The notes: generated from the sequence alone by a model not told the origin. A stretch of 64,000 nt of DNA from Diplonema papillatum (GCA_030068145.1 JAPJBO010000230.1:206663-270662), one strand, 5' to 3'; counted from the first letter of the stretch, positions 9,770-21,180 are shown. Program-made: numbers and translations.

Positions 9770-11044
9770 CTTGTCGGGCGTACACGGTTTGGGCACACAA
9801 ACGGAAGGATTTGACCGCAAGCCTTGAACGAACCAAGGGGGTCGGTACGCTCACAGTTTAATTCAAGTCGCACATCGAGTCCGCTCTTCAGGCATGCATT
9901 TGCACTCCTACATTGTTCTGTCGGCCAGTGGCTTTAGCCTAGGAGACCTATTGCGGTTAACGGTACGGCCCGATGCAAGAGAATGAGATCTCCCCTGGTT
10001 TTTCCCTGAACATCCACAAGACACCCTACTACACGAAGAAAGTGCAGCTTTCCAGGATAGTGAACCCTGTCCCCGCGTGAAGCGTTTCAAGGGTCAACCC
10101 TTCCCTCAAAAAAGAGACGACCGCATCATCCGGGGCCTGTGGACAAGGTCAACAGGCATCTCTCTCGTGCAGATTGCGAGATTTTTCCGCGAGCCTCAAC
10201 GCGCCTTCGTGCGCTCATTGGTTGGTTCCAGTTTGCCCTTTCGCATAAGTCCCCCAGGAACTCGCGTGTTGGACTCCCTGGTTGCTTCAAAAAGGTGGGG
10301 TTTCGGCATAGGTCCAGTGCGGCCCCCAGAACTCTCGCCTTTTTCACCTCGTAGTAAGGACGTGCGTAAGCCGCATCCTCTTCGTCCATATTCCTCGCAG
10401 GTTCGAGTGGCGGGTGATAACATGGGGCCCCCCATTTGATCACCACCTACATCCCGAATCGGGTTTTCAGGCACTGTGCACTGGAAACAGCTATTCGTTG
10501 GTTGCAACCAACGGCTGGCGCGCCGTAAGGACCCCGGCGTCAGGTTGTGCCAAGCAGCTTCGTCACATTCCGGATATCAAGCTAAAAACTGCAAAACTCC
10601 GATATCTTGTGTCACACAGTGCCGTTTGCAGACTCCAGAACGCCCTGTTGCGATGATTTGAGTGTGGTTTGGTGAGAATGTTCTCAACAGGCGGGTGATC
10701 CACCTATTTCGCAGCTGACCTCGTCGTTCCACTAACCCCGCACGAATTACGAATAGTGTGATGGACCTTTCTTCGGAGGGTCTCACGCACTCAAAGTTCG
10801 ACTTATATGCATAAACTACGCAGGAACTCCGCAATGCGGGGTAGGGCTACATCCTCATACTCCACATGCAGCTGGTGGCTAACTGAGTGTCTAAACGGTC
10901 CTGATAGGGCTTCTATAACTTGCCACTGCGGCGAAATAGTCCAGTACGTATAAAAATGTGGCCCTCGTCGACTTATACGCACGAAATAAACTTGGTGGAT
11001 CACCCCACCGTGGGAAGGTGTAGTAAGAAGACGACGACGCAGAC
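9770..11044. other. Non-coding spacer or intron downstream of the polyglutamine exon
   Basis: No exon that I can support. The stretch adjoining 11044 should be intron of the polyglutamine gene, because the frame leaves its exon at a donor-like site there. Later exons of that gene must lie somewhere below 11044 but I could not identify them. Confidence 0.4.
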
Positions 11045-11466
11045 CTGCTGGTACAGCTGCAGCTTGCGGTCCTCGAGGTGCCGCATGAGCGCGTTGAGTG
11101 CGTAAATTTCGACCCGGCGCCGCTTCCGCGCGTCGAGCTCCTCTTGCAGCGCCGCGGCGGCCGCGTCGGCCTTCGCCTTGCGCTCGGCCTGCCGCAGGTC
11201 CTCGGTCTGCCGCTGCTTGAGCTGGAAGAAGCGCACCCGCCGGCGGGCGGCGAGGTGCCCGTCGAGCGACTGCGACCGCGTTTTTATGCGCCGCGCCCGC
11301 GACGCGGGCGACGGCGCCGCCGCGCCGTTCGAGCCGCTGTCCGTCCCGTCCCCGTCCCCGTCCCCGGACGAGGCCGCCGAAGCCGCCGACGCGTCGCTCC
11401 GCCGCTTCTTGCCGGGCGACCGCGGCGGCTGCTGGCGCTGCTGCTGCTGCTGTTGCCGCTGTTCTC

Positions 11467-11500
<34 letters not shown>

Positions 11501-12728
11501 GTGTTGTTCTCGTTGATGTTGTTGTTGCGGCTGCTGCTGTTGTTGATGTTGCTGCTGTTGATGCTGCTGTTGATCGTGTTGTTCTTCTTGTTGTTGTTGC
11601 GGCTGCTGCTGTTGTTGGTGTTGCTGTTGTTGTTGGTGTTGTTGTTCTTGTTCTTGTTGATGTTGCTGCTGCTGCTGTTGATCGTGTTGCTGTTGCTGCT
11701 CCTGCGGCTGTTGTTGTCGTTGTCGCCCTTGTTGCTGTTGCTGCTGCTGCTGCTGGTTGTGCGGCGGCGGCGGCGACGACGCGGCGCCCCTCCCGTGGCG
11801 GGCCGCGCCGTCTGGGCCCTTGTCGGCGCCGGCGCTGCCGGCCCGCTTCGACACGCTCAGCCTCCGGCCGGTGATGACGGGCGCCCGCTTCCCTTCGACG
11901 ACGTCCAGCCCGCCGGCTTCGGCGGACGCGCCCTGCGGCCCCCCGTCCTGCTGCGCAAACAACTTTTTAGCCCCACCCCCGCCGCCGCCGGCCCCAAGCG
12001 GGGTCCTCAACGTCTCAGACCGACAGCGCCGGAGGGCCACCGTCGCTTGGACCACTCTCTGCTCAGCGACTTCGTGGACCGAGCGGATGTGGCGGTCTTT
12101 GACGTCGCGCACCCCGAAGGAAGATCGCTCTTCGGACGTGAGCCTTAAGGGCGCCCCCGTCGAAGCGGTTCGCGGGGGGGTAGACCTGGCGGCGTCGTGC
12201 GCGCCCTGCCCCTGCTGCCCTTCGGCCGTCAGCCACTGCGCGCAGCTGGGCAGCGACGACAGCGTCTTCGACCTCCGCTCGCGCAGGCCCATGACGCCGA
12301 GCACCCCCGCGGCGATCGCGCCGCCGGCGCCGGGCCGCGAGGCGGACCGGCCGGTCCGGCCGCCGTCGGGCTCGGGGCCGGGAGGAGCCGCCGCCGCCAG
12401 CGGCGGCGGCGGCGCGCCGAATCCGGCGCGCACGCGGGCCGGCCGCGGGCTCGACCGGTGCGTGTGCCAGTCGGCCGCCGGAGGCCGCGAGCCGCGGCGG
12501 GGCGGGTGCCCCGCCGCGGCCGCCGCTGCTCCCGCGTCGCAGCCGCCTCCCCCGTGGCTCGCCCGGCGCGCCGCCGCCTGCCCGGCGACGCCGACCCCCA
12601 CCCCGCTCACCATCAGGTCGACCGGCATTTCTTCTGTTTTTTCTGCAGTCTGCAGATGGTCTCGGATTTCGGCGTTCAGCGCGCGGCCCGTCGGTCGGGG
12701 CCTCTCGGCGCGGTCTCCAGGCGCAGTC
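11045..12728 (-). CDS. Exon of a polyglutamine-rich nuclear-type protein with C-terminal coiled coil
   Basis: A long GC-rich open frame of about 560 codons. In order, it contains a low-complexity Gly/Ala/Pro/Arg-rich N-terminal part, then a ~125-residue Gln-rich tract (about 11410-11755) broken by His, Glu, Pro and Arg. A KKRR basic cluster follows, then Ser/Asp/Gly repeats. The exon ends in a charged helix (LKQRQTEDLRQAERKAKA) likely to form a coiled coil. The right edge is placed at an acceptor-like CTCTCCCCCAG (12729-12738); alternatively translation could start at the ATG at 12628. The left edge is the donor CAG|GTCTGC at 11045/11044, after which the frame becomes intron-like. Function is unknown; the composition suggests a transcription or chromatin co-factor. 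The protein is incomplete here. Confidence 0.6.
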
Positions 12729-14796
12729 CTGGGGGAGAGGCCACTCCCGATCGCAAGTGACCACGTGCAACCTCTAAGCTGCTTCAAGGATGCTGCCCTC
12801 CTCCGCGTCTACGCAAGCACCTTCGAACTCTTCGAACTCTTCGAACCACTCGCTGCTTTGCTCCCCGCTTTTCGGATTGCAAGTGCACCTCTTTAAGCTG
12901 CACGCGGCTGGTGCTCTTTTTTCCCCAGCGAACCCGGCGGGGGGGGAAAGAAAAGAAACAGCCAGAAAAAAAAAGGGGGGGGGGGGGGGGAAGAAAGCGC
13001 CGTTCTTTGCGTCGTCGGGTGAGGAGGGGGTTGGAGTTGCGGGAACGTGCTTAGCACCGCAACCCGTGGGTTCGATCCTTTGAAGGGGGGGTGCGTTCCA
13101 GCGCGCCGGCCTGGCTCGCCAAGCCAGGGGCGCCCGCTGGACAAAAGGTAGTGCTCTTGACGGTGGCTTATGACTGCTACGCGTAGAGCTTCCACTTATG
13201 TGTCTCGTAAAGGTTGTATACGGCTGAATTCTCCGCCCTCCGGCAGCTGCAAGAGGCAAGAACAGGCTGCCTCAGTTCGATTCTGTGAACAGAAACCGAA
13301 CTCAGTTCCCCCCTCCAGAGTATCTGTTCTGGTTGTGGGAGCAAAAGCTTGCGAGGCTTGTGAGTGGTACACGCAACTCCCACTCCTACTCACCGGTTCA
13401 ATGCGGCGCGAGCGGCGAGCAATCGCCCTTCTCTCTCTCTCCCTCTCTGCACGAAAAATTGCCGGGTGCCCGTGTATGTATGGGGTCACCCCTTCCCTCC
13501 CAGGACGGGTTTTGCACCCTTCAAGACACTCGCTGCGGGACGAGAGACGGAGCCCTCCCTCTCTATTCGCAGGGTCGCTGCTGCCCTTTCAAAGCGAAAA
13601 TCGGGGAGCGTGTGTGTGTGTGTGTGTGTGTAAAAAGGAATTAGTGCGTCGACACGGCCCTGCTACGTATTAGCGGACATCATCGGCCTACCATTCGCAC
13701 GAAACTGTAGTCTGGCGGTGGTACCCTCGTTGCGGCTCTAGCTTCGTGACCAGTATCTGTTTCTGTGTGCTTTGTGACCGCCGTTTCACTGATCTTCTCT
13801 TCTTTCTACAAGGGAGATGGGAAAGCGTGTATGGAGTGTGTATGTGTTCCTTTTGCTATCTTCCTGGCAGTTGGATCGAGTGGTTGGTGCATCAGCGTAT
13901 TTTCCCTCCCGTGCAAAACGACAGCATTCGGACACTCGTTTTCCACTACAGGAGAAGCCCACGCGGACTTGCCTTCACATTTTCGTTGGCAAGGTTCTGC
14001 CATTTTTGGCGCGCTCGATGACTTTACAGGCTTTTCGTTTTCGAGGCACGGGTGGGGCTCTCCCTGACGCACCTCCTGCATCTAGTGGGGTCGTCGTTGG
14101 CTTCTTCCGTCTGCCACCCCCTGCCCTGAGCCAATCGATGGCACGCGCAAAGGGTCGATCCCGGCGTAAGTCCCTGCACTGCGTTTCCGCCTACTGGCAG
14201 AGCCTCTTTTTGGTCGCTTGAAACTCCAGGGTGCTTAACTCACTGTTGTGGATGCCCCGTACTGGAGTACTGGGCTTATTCGAGTTTCCATTCGATGCAA
14301 TTGGTTTTGTCACGTCTTCTGTTTGGCAGTGACTAAAACTAGTAGTGCGCGTGTGGGAATTTGTGCGCCACATTTAGCTTCAGAAAGGTGCGGCAAACTC
14401 GACATCCGAACGGAAGAACAAAAGGAAGGGCACTGCTTTTTTTTAGTTGAATCAACTCGTGCGAGCCGACGTTCCGCCGGTGTTCGCCGTCCACCCCCGC
14501 CGAGGGAACGCAACAGCAGCTGATTGATGCCCCGAAGGGCGACGAATTTCTCCGCAGGGACAACGAGATCTGATTGTTGCCCCCCATCGTAGCGGGCGGC
14601 GATTCCGGCCCCAGACTTGGGAGCAGTTGCTGCACTCCAACCTCAGGAGTCTAAATCCCGACATTCCCCTGCCCTATCTACTTTCGCTGGGGCGGCACAT
14701 CTGTTACACATTAACGCAGGTGTCCTAAGGCAAGCTCAGCGGGGACAGAAATCTCGCGTAGAGCATAAGGGTAAAAGCTTGCTCGATACACGACCT

Positions 14797-14907
14797 TCAC
14801 CTGTGTTTCGTGTGGGCTACAGCACATTTACCTCCTTTGATCAATCGCAACTGGCAGGCTCCTCAAGCATTTCCTACAAAGCAGGTGCTTATACAAAAAA
14901 ATTACCA
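14797..14907 (+). repeat. Family A SINE-like repeat, copy A2 (5' truncated)
   Basis: Begins at the cctgtgtttcgtgtgggcta block and runs through cgcaactggcag to cttatacaaaaaaa. The first half of the element is missing, as expected for a 5'-truncated retroposed copy. Confidence 0.8.
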
Positions 14908-15244
14908 CAGGGATAATCGCTTCCACACACCCACAAGCTGCAGCGGGTTTTTACACTGAAAGAAGCGTTCTGTGGGATCACCACTACTGTCGCGGCCCCG
15001 TTCCCTTTTTCGAAGTATCTTGGTGCTCTTCTCCATTGTGGCTGGACCACAACCAGAGTCTTCTCTCTCGCTGCGAGCTGCTGGGTGGATGCAGCAGTCG
15101 TGCCAGACCGCAGACAAAGTCTTGGAACTTTTCTGGGGTATGCCCAAGCTGCTGTAATAAACAAGAGTGAAGCTGATGCCCATTTGTCGCGGCGGATTTG
15201 TCCACAGCACCTCTTGCAGCAAGGGAGTTGAAGTATGGCTAAAG

Positions 15245-15405
15245 ATAAAGTGGTGTCACCTGAGGGGGTAATCTCAGGGCCGCCCACGTGATAAGCCGTT
15301 AAGCATTGAGTTCTTTTAAGTACATGAACCACATGGATTAGCATGCACTGTACCGTTAAGCAGCGGCTGCCGGCTTATCCCGTGACACCTTTTATATGTA
15401 CGTTA
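15245..15405. repeat. Imperfect inverted repeat
   Basis: The left arm has ggtgtcac ... gataagccgttaagc. The right arm, reversed, has ggtgtcac ... gataagcc ... cttaac. The arms are interrupted, the span is ~150 bp, and no coding potential is seen. It could be a small MITE-like relic. Confidence 0.35.
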
Positions 15406-15677
15406 TTGAAAGAGTAGCGTTGGCACTCTTACAGGTTCGTTCCCTCGTAGCTCGCCGGGAACGGGCACTCCAGTGAAACTGGGTATGGAAAATCCATCCC
15501 TTGGTTGGACCTGTCTCCAGAGAACTGCGACGACGACCCTGATGATTTGAACCTAGCACGAGCCCGCAGCTTCGGCAAAAATCGCTGGGTGGCCCCCCTC
15601 AGCGAAAGCGCGGCAATAAACCCTCGCCGCACGGTGAGCAACGGAGTGTGTTGCTGCAAGAACAAGGGTGTCCGAAT

Positions 15678-15740
15678 CTGCCCCCCCCCCCCCCCCCCCT
15701 CCCCTTTACGGGGGGGGGGGGGGGGGGGGCCCCGTAAAGT
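15678..15740. repeat. C-run/G-run perfect hairpin
   Basis: A run of about 18 C, then a short ctcccctttac, then a run of about 21 G, then ccccgtaaag. ctttacgggg and ccccgtaaag are also inverted copies. The DNA or RNA would form a very stable hairpin or G-quadruplex. Run length may be unreliable in the assembly. Confidence 0.7.
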
Positions 15741-17544
15741 GGCCAGTGGACAGGCCGCAGGAAACTCGCTCTAGGGGCGCGTGCATCTTTTTCCAAGGTC
15801 GCTCGCTTCGATTCGCCCACGTAACCCTTCCGTTCGCGTTGGCAAAAGCCAGCGTTTTAACGAGAGAAGGTCCAAAGATGGGATCACCCCACACAGGGAC
15901 AAAGACTCCCGGCTCACGATGACGGGCCCCCCGGTGACTAGTACTGCTTTGCTGCCTTCTTTTCTTTCTGGTGGAAACTCCACCCCCCCCCCCCCCCCCC
16001 CCATTCCCTTCAATGCAGGCGGATCATGTCAGACTATTTTCGAGTTGTTGAATGAATTGCACGGGTCGTCCCGTTCCGATTGTACTAGTCGGTCGAGCGT
16101 GAGGGAGACTGCGGTAGCACTGGCGGAGAGAGTTCAGGGGCCCAGGTATTTTGAACACGGTGATCTCTTGCCTCGGAAGCTGGTACCCACAAAAACGCGT
16201 GCAGAATGGACACCTAAAAAGCGGGTGCGCCAGCCGCTTCTCAACTCCAGCTTTAGCACAACCTTCTGAGGCTGGACTCCACCGTGTATGGGAAAGTCCC
16301 TGGGATCGTACCCCAGCCCAGGTGCGCTGTTGCGATGCATTGACGCAGGTCTTTTTGCAGGCCTTCGGTATGCTAGGGGTTTCCCCGGTTTATCCTGACT
16401 CGTTCCAACCGCCCGTTTCCACACTAAAAATGAGAATAATGGTCTCGGCTAGAGAAAGAGTACGAGGAACTGCGGCCTTTGCCCCAGCTCCGTTGGGCTA
16501 CGGCGGCTTCCCTCCGCCAACGACAACTCGCTCCGGGAGTGTGGCGGTTTGTCCGTGTCTGTAAACCCCTGTCCAAGGCCCGAACCCAGAATGCCGGTTG
16601 GCATTGCAGGTGAGGTGTACTGAGTGCCCTCGTCAATACCAACAGCTGCGACACTGTGCAATGCCGGGCGCTTGCACCCGGCAAGAGAGCAAGCATGCGA
16701 CAGTATCTGAAGGCAGACGAGAGGCATCGGGGGTCTAAAAGCTTGCGCCAATGAAGTGTCGGCGCTGGTGCCAGGAAGGCCGCTTTGGACAGGTTTGGCA
16801 GACTTGGAAAATGGCCGCACTGCTCAGAGACAGCGCCCTCATCGGGCCGATTTCCACATAACGATGATACCGACGAATCGAGACGAAAAGCTAAAAAAGC
16901 AAGGATATACAATACCCCACAAAAGAAAAAAAAAGAACAGCAAAGAAAAAAAAAAAAAAAAGAAAACCAGGAAGTTCTCGGACGCGAAACAGCCGCAGAG
17001 GCTAGCACGCGGGTGATTTTTTTGTGACCCTTCAGTAGTGGTCTTGAGGGTCCATTCTTCTTTCTTTTTGCGAAACTCGTGCGCTCGTCGTCGATTATGA
17101 ACTCGCAAGCGGAGGAGGCGTAGCGCACCGGTACCCTTCTCGGACGTATGGTCCTTCAGCATCTTGCTGGAGGCATGAACCCTACGACGGGTCGCAGAAC
17201 TGGCGAGAACAAGACTACAACCGAGGTAGCGACAGCACGACTGCAAGAGCTCGTGGCACAGATGTGGGCACATTCAACAACAGCCCAGCGCCGGCACCTG
17301 TGGAGGCGCTTCCAAGCTTGGAACACTTCCAACAACCTTCCGACCAATCCGGATTCAGCATGACCTTCCTCGTGAAGCAGCATTCGTTTCTAGCTGAGAC
17401 ACTCCCCGGCACCTGCTGTGCGTATGCGTCAACCTATGCGGGAGACCCTTCGGAAGGCTCCACGCATACGGCCTTGCCGCCTTTGTAGCCTCTCTTGCCG
17501 CGGGAAGCGTTGGTGCGGTCCAACGCACTGTGTGTCGTTCGTAC

Positions 17545-17812
17545 AGGACACGTGCTTATTTCGACGGTGGCCAGAGGGAAGAAATACAACTACTCTCTTT
17601 TGTTGAGCGCATTGTCCGCCACTAAACCCAGATTGTGTGGACCTGTGTTTCGTGTGGGCTACAGCCCACACGGAATGTACCTCCTTTTGCGATTTCGCGA
17701 CTGGCAGCCTCAAGTATTTGCTACAGCGCTTTTGCCTTCTTTGAGATTTCGCAACTGGCAGTCTCCTCAAGTATTTCCTACGGCTACGCAGGTGCCTACA
17801 CAAAAAGAGAAA
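17545..17812 (+). repeat. Family A SINE-like repeat, copy A3
   Basis: A full-length but diverged copy with a partial internal duplication: the cgcaactggcag ... cctcaagtatttcctac block occurs twice (about 17697-17730 and 17752-17782). Its A-rich end is 33 bp from the SF3B4 stop codon, so it lies in the 3' flank or 3' UTR of that gene in antisense orientation. Confidence 0.75.
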
Positions 17813-17844
17813 GCGCCGCGCGGGGGGGTGGGGGGGGCGCCCGA

Positions 17845-20537
17845 TCACCGGGGCGGCGGCGGGGGCTGGTTGGCCTGCGGCGGGGCCGGCTGCTGGTAGC
17901 CGGGCGGCGGGGGCGGGCTGAAGGCGGGCGGCGGCGGCGGCGCGTACGCCGGTGCCCGCGGCTCGGCCGGCCGCGGCGGCGCCGCGCCCCACTGCGGCGG
18001 CGGCGCCAGGGCCTGCGGGGCCGTCGGCCACGGGTTGTAGGCGGGGCGCATCGGCGGCATGCCCGGGTTCATGCCGTACCCGCCGTACCCCACGTTGCCG
18101 TACCCCATCGGCGGCGGCGGCATGCCGGGCGGTGGCGGGAGCCCTGCCATACCCGGCGGCGGAGGAGGCATGCCCATCGGCGGCGCGGGCATGCCCATCG
18201 GCGGCGGGGGGCTGCTGCCCCACATTCCGGGCGGCGGCGGCATTCCCGGGGGCGGCCCCCCCATTCCGCCCATTCCATGAGGAGGGGGAGGGCCGGCAGG
18301 GCTAAGCGAAGGCAGCCCTGGCATTCCCGGCGGCGCGTGGAGCACTCCGGGTTGTTGGTAGCCTCGTCGGTCCGGCGTCTGCGGCGCGTGCTGGTGCTGC
18401 TCAGCCCGCTCGTACGTTTGCGCTTTCGCGGCGTCCGGATCTTGCATTTGAGTGATCTGCGCGTGTGTGTGTTTATTTGGAGTGCAACCTGTTTGAACAC
18501 CCAGACCATTCGTGGCTTCGGGTGAGCGAGCCTAGGTAGGTCCTGTGCAAGATTGATGGGCAGCAAGATGGAAGGGTAGTCGAAGGCCTGACAATCACAC
18601 TAATGCAACAAATTTACCGATTGATGGGCAGCAAGATCGTCCACAAGATCTCCGAGCTTGCATGTGACGAACACAAATCAGCCAGGTAGGGGATCCGGGT
18701 AGGTCTGAAACCCCTGCTGGAGCAGCCAGGTAGGGGATCCGGGTAGGTCTGAAACCCCTGCTGGAGCAGCCAGGTAGGGGATCCGGGTAGGTCTGAAACC
18801 CCTGCTGGAGCAGCCAGGTAGGGGATCCGGGTAGGTCTGAAACCCCTGCTGGAGCAGCCAGGTAGGGGATCCGGGTAGGTCTGAAACCCCTGCTGGAGCA
18901 GCCAGGTAGGGGATCCGGGTAGGTCTGAAACCCCTGCTGGAGCAGCCAGGTAGGGGATCCGGGTAGGTCTGAAACCCCTGCTGGAGCAGCCAGGTAGGGG
19001 ATCCGGGTAGGTCTGAAACCCCTGCTGGAGCAGCCAGGTAGGGGATCCGGGTAGGTCTGAAACCCCGGCTTTACGATGGTTCGTGTAGCCCACAGATCAA
19101 CACTCATTCACGACACTCGCATCTCACTAAAAGGTGTCCGTTAGCGTCGTGCTGACACTACACGTAGCGCACGACCGGGATACACGTCGAAATACATTTC
19201 GAATCGAACCCGGCTCCGGCCGAATTCAATACAGGCGGGCTCTGGCCGGATTCCATTCTTCCCGGCCGGGTGAGGCACAGCCGACAGCTCGGGTCAAATT
19301 TCAATCCTTCGCGCATTCGATTCGAACACGTACCAGCTCTGGCCGGGCGCTTGTACCAACTGCGGCTGGATTAGACTTGACATGTGATTCGGACCTGCTC
19401 CGAGTGCGTGGTGCAACCCGGTCAGATCTGCAATGCAGAAAATGAGAGAGTGGGCGAGCATACAGTGGCTTCGTCGGCTGGGCCCGTGATCGGCCGCCCC
19501 GGACCGTCGCTGAAGTACCGGTTAGCCGCCAGGGGAGCTCGGTAGTAGTCGGCGGCGACGGCGTCGCCGGCTTGCCGCCCTGCGGCGAGGAACCTCTCCG
19601 CCTCGGTTCCGTGGCGCTCCTTCCCGTCCTTCTTCAGCGAGTACGACAGGTTCAGCTTCTTGTTCATCAGGTAGCGGCTGTTCATTGCCTGCGTGTGTTT
19701 TAGAGTACTTTAAGGTGCAGCGCCCGAGATTCTCCTTGGAACCTTTGTGGCTAGGAGCCTGCCGTCGGAGAATGAAAGGGAAGAAATGAACAAAAACCGC
19801 TCGAAACGAATGGACAGATGGACAACCCTTCTTGACCTTGACTCTCTGCCCTCTCACACATGTTTGATGCTATCACGAGCGCAATCCCGAAACACTGCAG
19901 TTAAGGAAAGAAGAGCCCGGAGGGTACCTCACCCAATGTTGTTCCTCTTAGGAATCCTGATCAATCATCACCCCACGCTGTCTACGTCTCTTCAAGTCTT
20001 CACAACACGTTGTCTGGAAGAAAAGAAGCGAGAAAAGAAACATGCCTCGATGGCTTTGTCTGCGGCATCGAAATTTTCGAACGAGACGAAGCCGTATCCC
20101 TTGCTCATCCCGGCGTCGTCGGTCACGATCTTGGGCTGCGTGGAGAGGGTGCCGAAGGTGGAGAACGTGTCCATGAGCAGCTTCTCGTCCACGTCGGGGT
20201 CCAGGTTGCCGATGAAAAGGTTCGCGCCGATGTCGACGTGCTGCACCGCCGCGTCGGCGGTCACCTTTTGCAGCCGGATCGGCTTGCCGAGGAGCTTGAT
20301 CATGTTGAGAATCCGCGTGGCGTAACTGGCGTCGTCTTCTATCTTGTACTCCACGTAGGCGACACCCTGCGACTCGCCGGAGGTCTTGTCCTTTGGGATG
20401 TTCAGCGTCTTCACCGGTCCCGCCTGGATCATCAGCTCCCACAGCAGCCCCTCGTCGCACTCAGGGTCGAGGTTGCTCACCCTCACCGTGGCCTCTTCAT
20501 TGTGCTCGTCGATAGGCCCGAAGGCAGTCGCCGCCAT
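17845..20537 (-). CDS. SF3B4: Splicing factor 3B subunit 4 (SAP49), three exons, complete
   Basis: U2 snRNP SF3b component with two RRM domains that contacts pre-mRNA near the branch site. Exons are 20046-20537, 19464-19688 and 17845-18456 (all phase 0), giving about 442 residues against 424 in human. Exon 1 starts MAATAFGPIDEHNEEATVRV and carries RRM1 (RNP motifs VRVSNL and GVAYVEY) and RRM2 (ANLFIGNLD and GYGFVSFE). Exon 2 continues with MNSRYLMNKKLNLSYSLKKD and ERHGTEAERFLA, the family signature after RRM2. Exon 3 is the Pro/Gly/Met-rich tail (repeats of PPPGM and PMGM) ending at TGA 17845-17847. Intron 1 reads GAG|GCATGT...CGCAG|GCA, a GC-AG intron; intron 2 is GTATGC...CGCAG. The splice sites are inferred from protein continuity, not from transcripts. 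Confidence 0.92.
18457..19463 (-). other. SF3B4 intron 2 (1,007 bp) carrying a minisatellite
   Basis: Bounded by ACT|GTATGC at the donor and CGCGCAG|ATC at the acceptor. It joins PADEAT to ITQMQD in phase 0. More than a third of it is the 44-bp tandem array listed separately. Confidence 0.75.
18681..19068. repeat. Minisatellite, nine near-perfect 44-bp units
   Basis: Units start at 18681, 18725, 18769, 18813, 18857, 18901, 18945, 18989 and 19033 (the last partial) and are essentially identical. Read on the gene strand each unit contains GGGGTTTCAG, an acceptor-like word. The opposite strand of each unit contains CAGGTAGG. Because 44 is not a multiple of 3 and no stop is generated, all three minus frames stay open across the array; these are not proteins. 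Confidence 0.95.
19689..20045 (-). other. SF3B4 intron 1 (357 bp), GC-AG type
   Basis: The protein must run AIEA-MNSRYL across this gap. The only junction with an AG acceptor that does so gives donor GCATGT and acceptor ACGCAG. It contains a copy of family I repeat sequence (about 19766-19865). Confidence 0.7.
19766..19865 (+). repeat. Family I repeat, copy 1 (inside SF3B4 intron 1)
   Basis: Shares cggagaatgaaagggaa, accgctcgaaacga, tggacagatggaca and ttcttgaccttgactct, in order, with 21037-21180. The family is ~100-140 bp and unclassified. Confidence 0.7.
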
Positions 20538-20754
20538 CGCCGGTCAACTGCCCTCGCACACCGCCGGTAGCCCTGTACCCCCGACCGCCCTCCCCCCAAA
20601 AGCCGCCTGGTTCTTTGCCAATTGGGTTTGACCATTTGCAAGCGAATGCGTACAAGGAATAGGTGTTTGGACGTTGCTTAGCCTCGCACATCCGCTCGTG
20701 GTTCTCGTTCCGGGCAACAACAGAATGCTGCGAGTCCGTGGAAGTCGTGTCAGT

Positions 20755-20970
20755 TTGCAATTTTCTGAGAAGCTCTGAATTACCTTTGTACGTGCAACAT
20801 CGTGGTTGAACGTGAAGAATGAAGCACGATGTGCCGGATTGCCACTGCAAGTGCAACATCGTATTTCTGACGACGAATGAAGCATGGTGTGCGCATGTTC
20901 TTGAGAAACTCCGAAATACCGCATTTGCGAGTGCAACATCGTGTTTTAGCGAATGAAACATGATCTGTGC
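20755..20970. repeat. Three degenerate copies of a gtgcaacatcgt motif
   Basis: gtgcaacatcgt occurs at about 20792, 20851 and 20931. Each copy is followed after 8-16 bp by a gaatgaa(g/a)ca word. The first and third copies also share an upstream gagaa(a/g)ctc-gaa stretch. It lies upstream of the SF3B4 start, so a promoter-associated role is possible but unproven. Confidence 0.55.
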
Positions 20971-21036
20971 ATCAAATGCACAGCACAGGTGCTGCCTTAT
21001 TCGCTTTTTCAGCTGCGGGCGCAGTACGCTCTATGC

Positions 21037-21180
21037 GCTCGGAGAATGAAAGGGAACAAAATGAAAAACAGAAGCCGCTCGAAACGACCCGTCAAAAGGA
21101 CGCAAAATAGTGCATGGACAGATGGACATTCCTTCTTGACCTTGACTCTGCTACCCCTCCCCGCGTCATGTTCCTTGTGT
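21037..21180 (+). repeat. Family I repeat, copy 2 (upstream of SF3B4)
   Basis: Second copy of the sequence in SF3B4 intron 1, with a short insertion (the stretch around gtcaaaaggacg). It is followed by a GA-rich microsatellite at about 21262-21290. Confidence 0.7.

Larger units (their letters stand above)
12739..17544. other. Mostly non-coding region between the polyglutamine gene and SF3B4
   Basis: No confident gene. Notable contents are a G-tract at about 12977-12990, a (GT)n microsatellite at about 13610-13630, a C-run/G-run hairpin at 15.7 kb, a C-tract at about 15982-16002, an A-tract near 16947-16960 and one truncated family A repeat. On the minus strand 14935-15220 is open in all three frames and might hold an exon, but I cannot choose a frame. 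Confidence 0.45.

Noticed and set aside
8890-9860. Several minus-strand ORFs of 84-173 codons
   Set aside because: They are translations of the gaaatttcc minisatellite.
11078-12148. Plus-strand poly-leucine open frame opposite the polyglutamine exon
   Set aside because: It is the reverse reading of CAG/CAA repeats. The minus frame has sensible flanking composition and a donor site.
13040-13085. tRNA-like sequence (gggttcgatcc with a 7-bp stem before it)
   Set aside because: The T-stem does not pair and no acceptor stem or A box is found.
18595-19107. Two overlapping ~160-170 residue repeat proteins
   Set aside because: They are frame readings of the 44-bp minisatellite inside SF3B4 intron 2.
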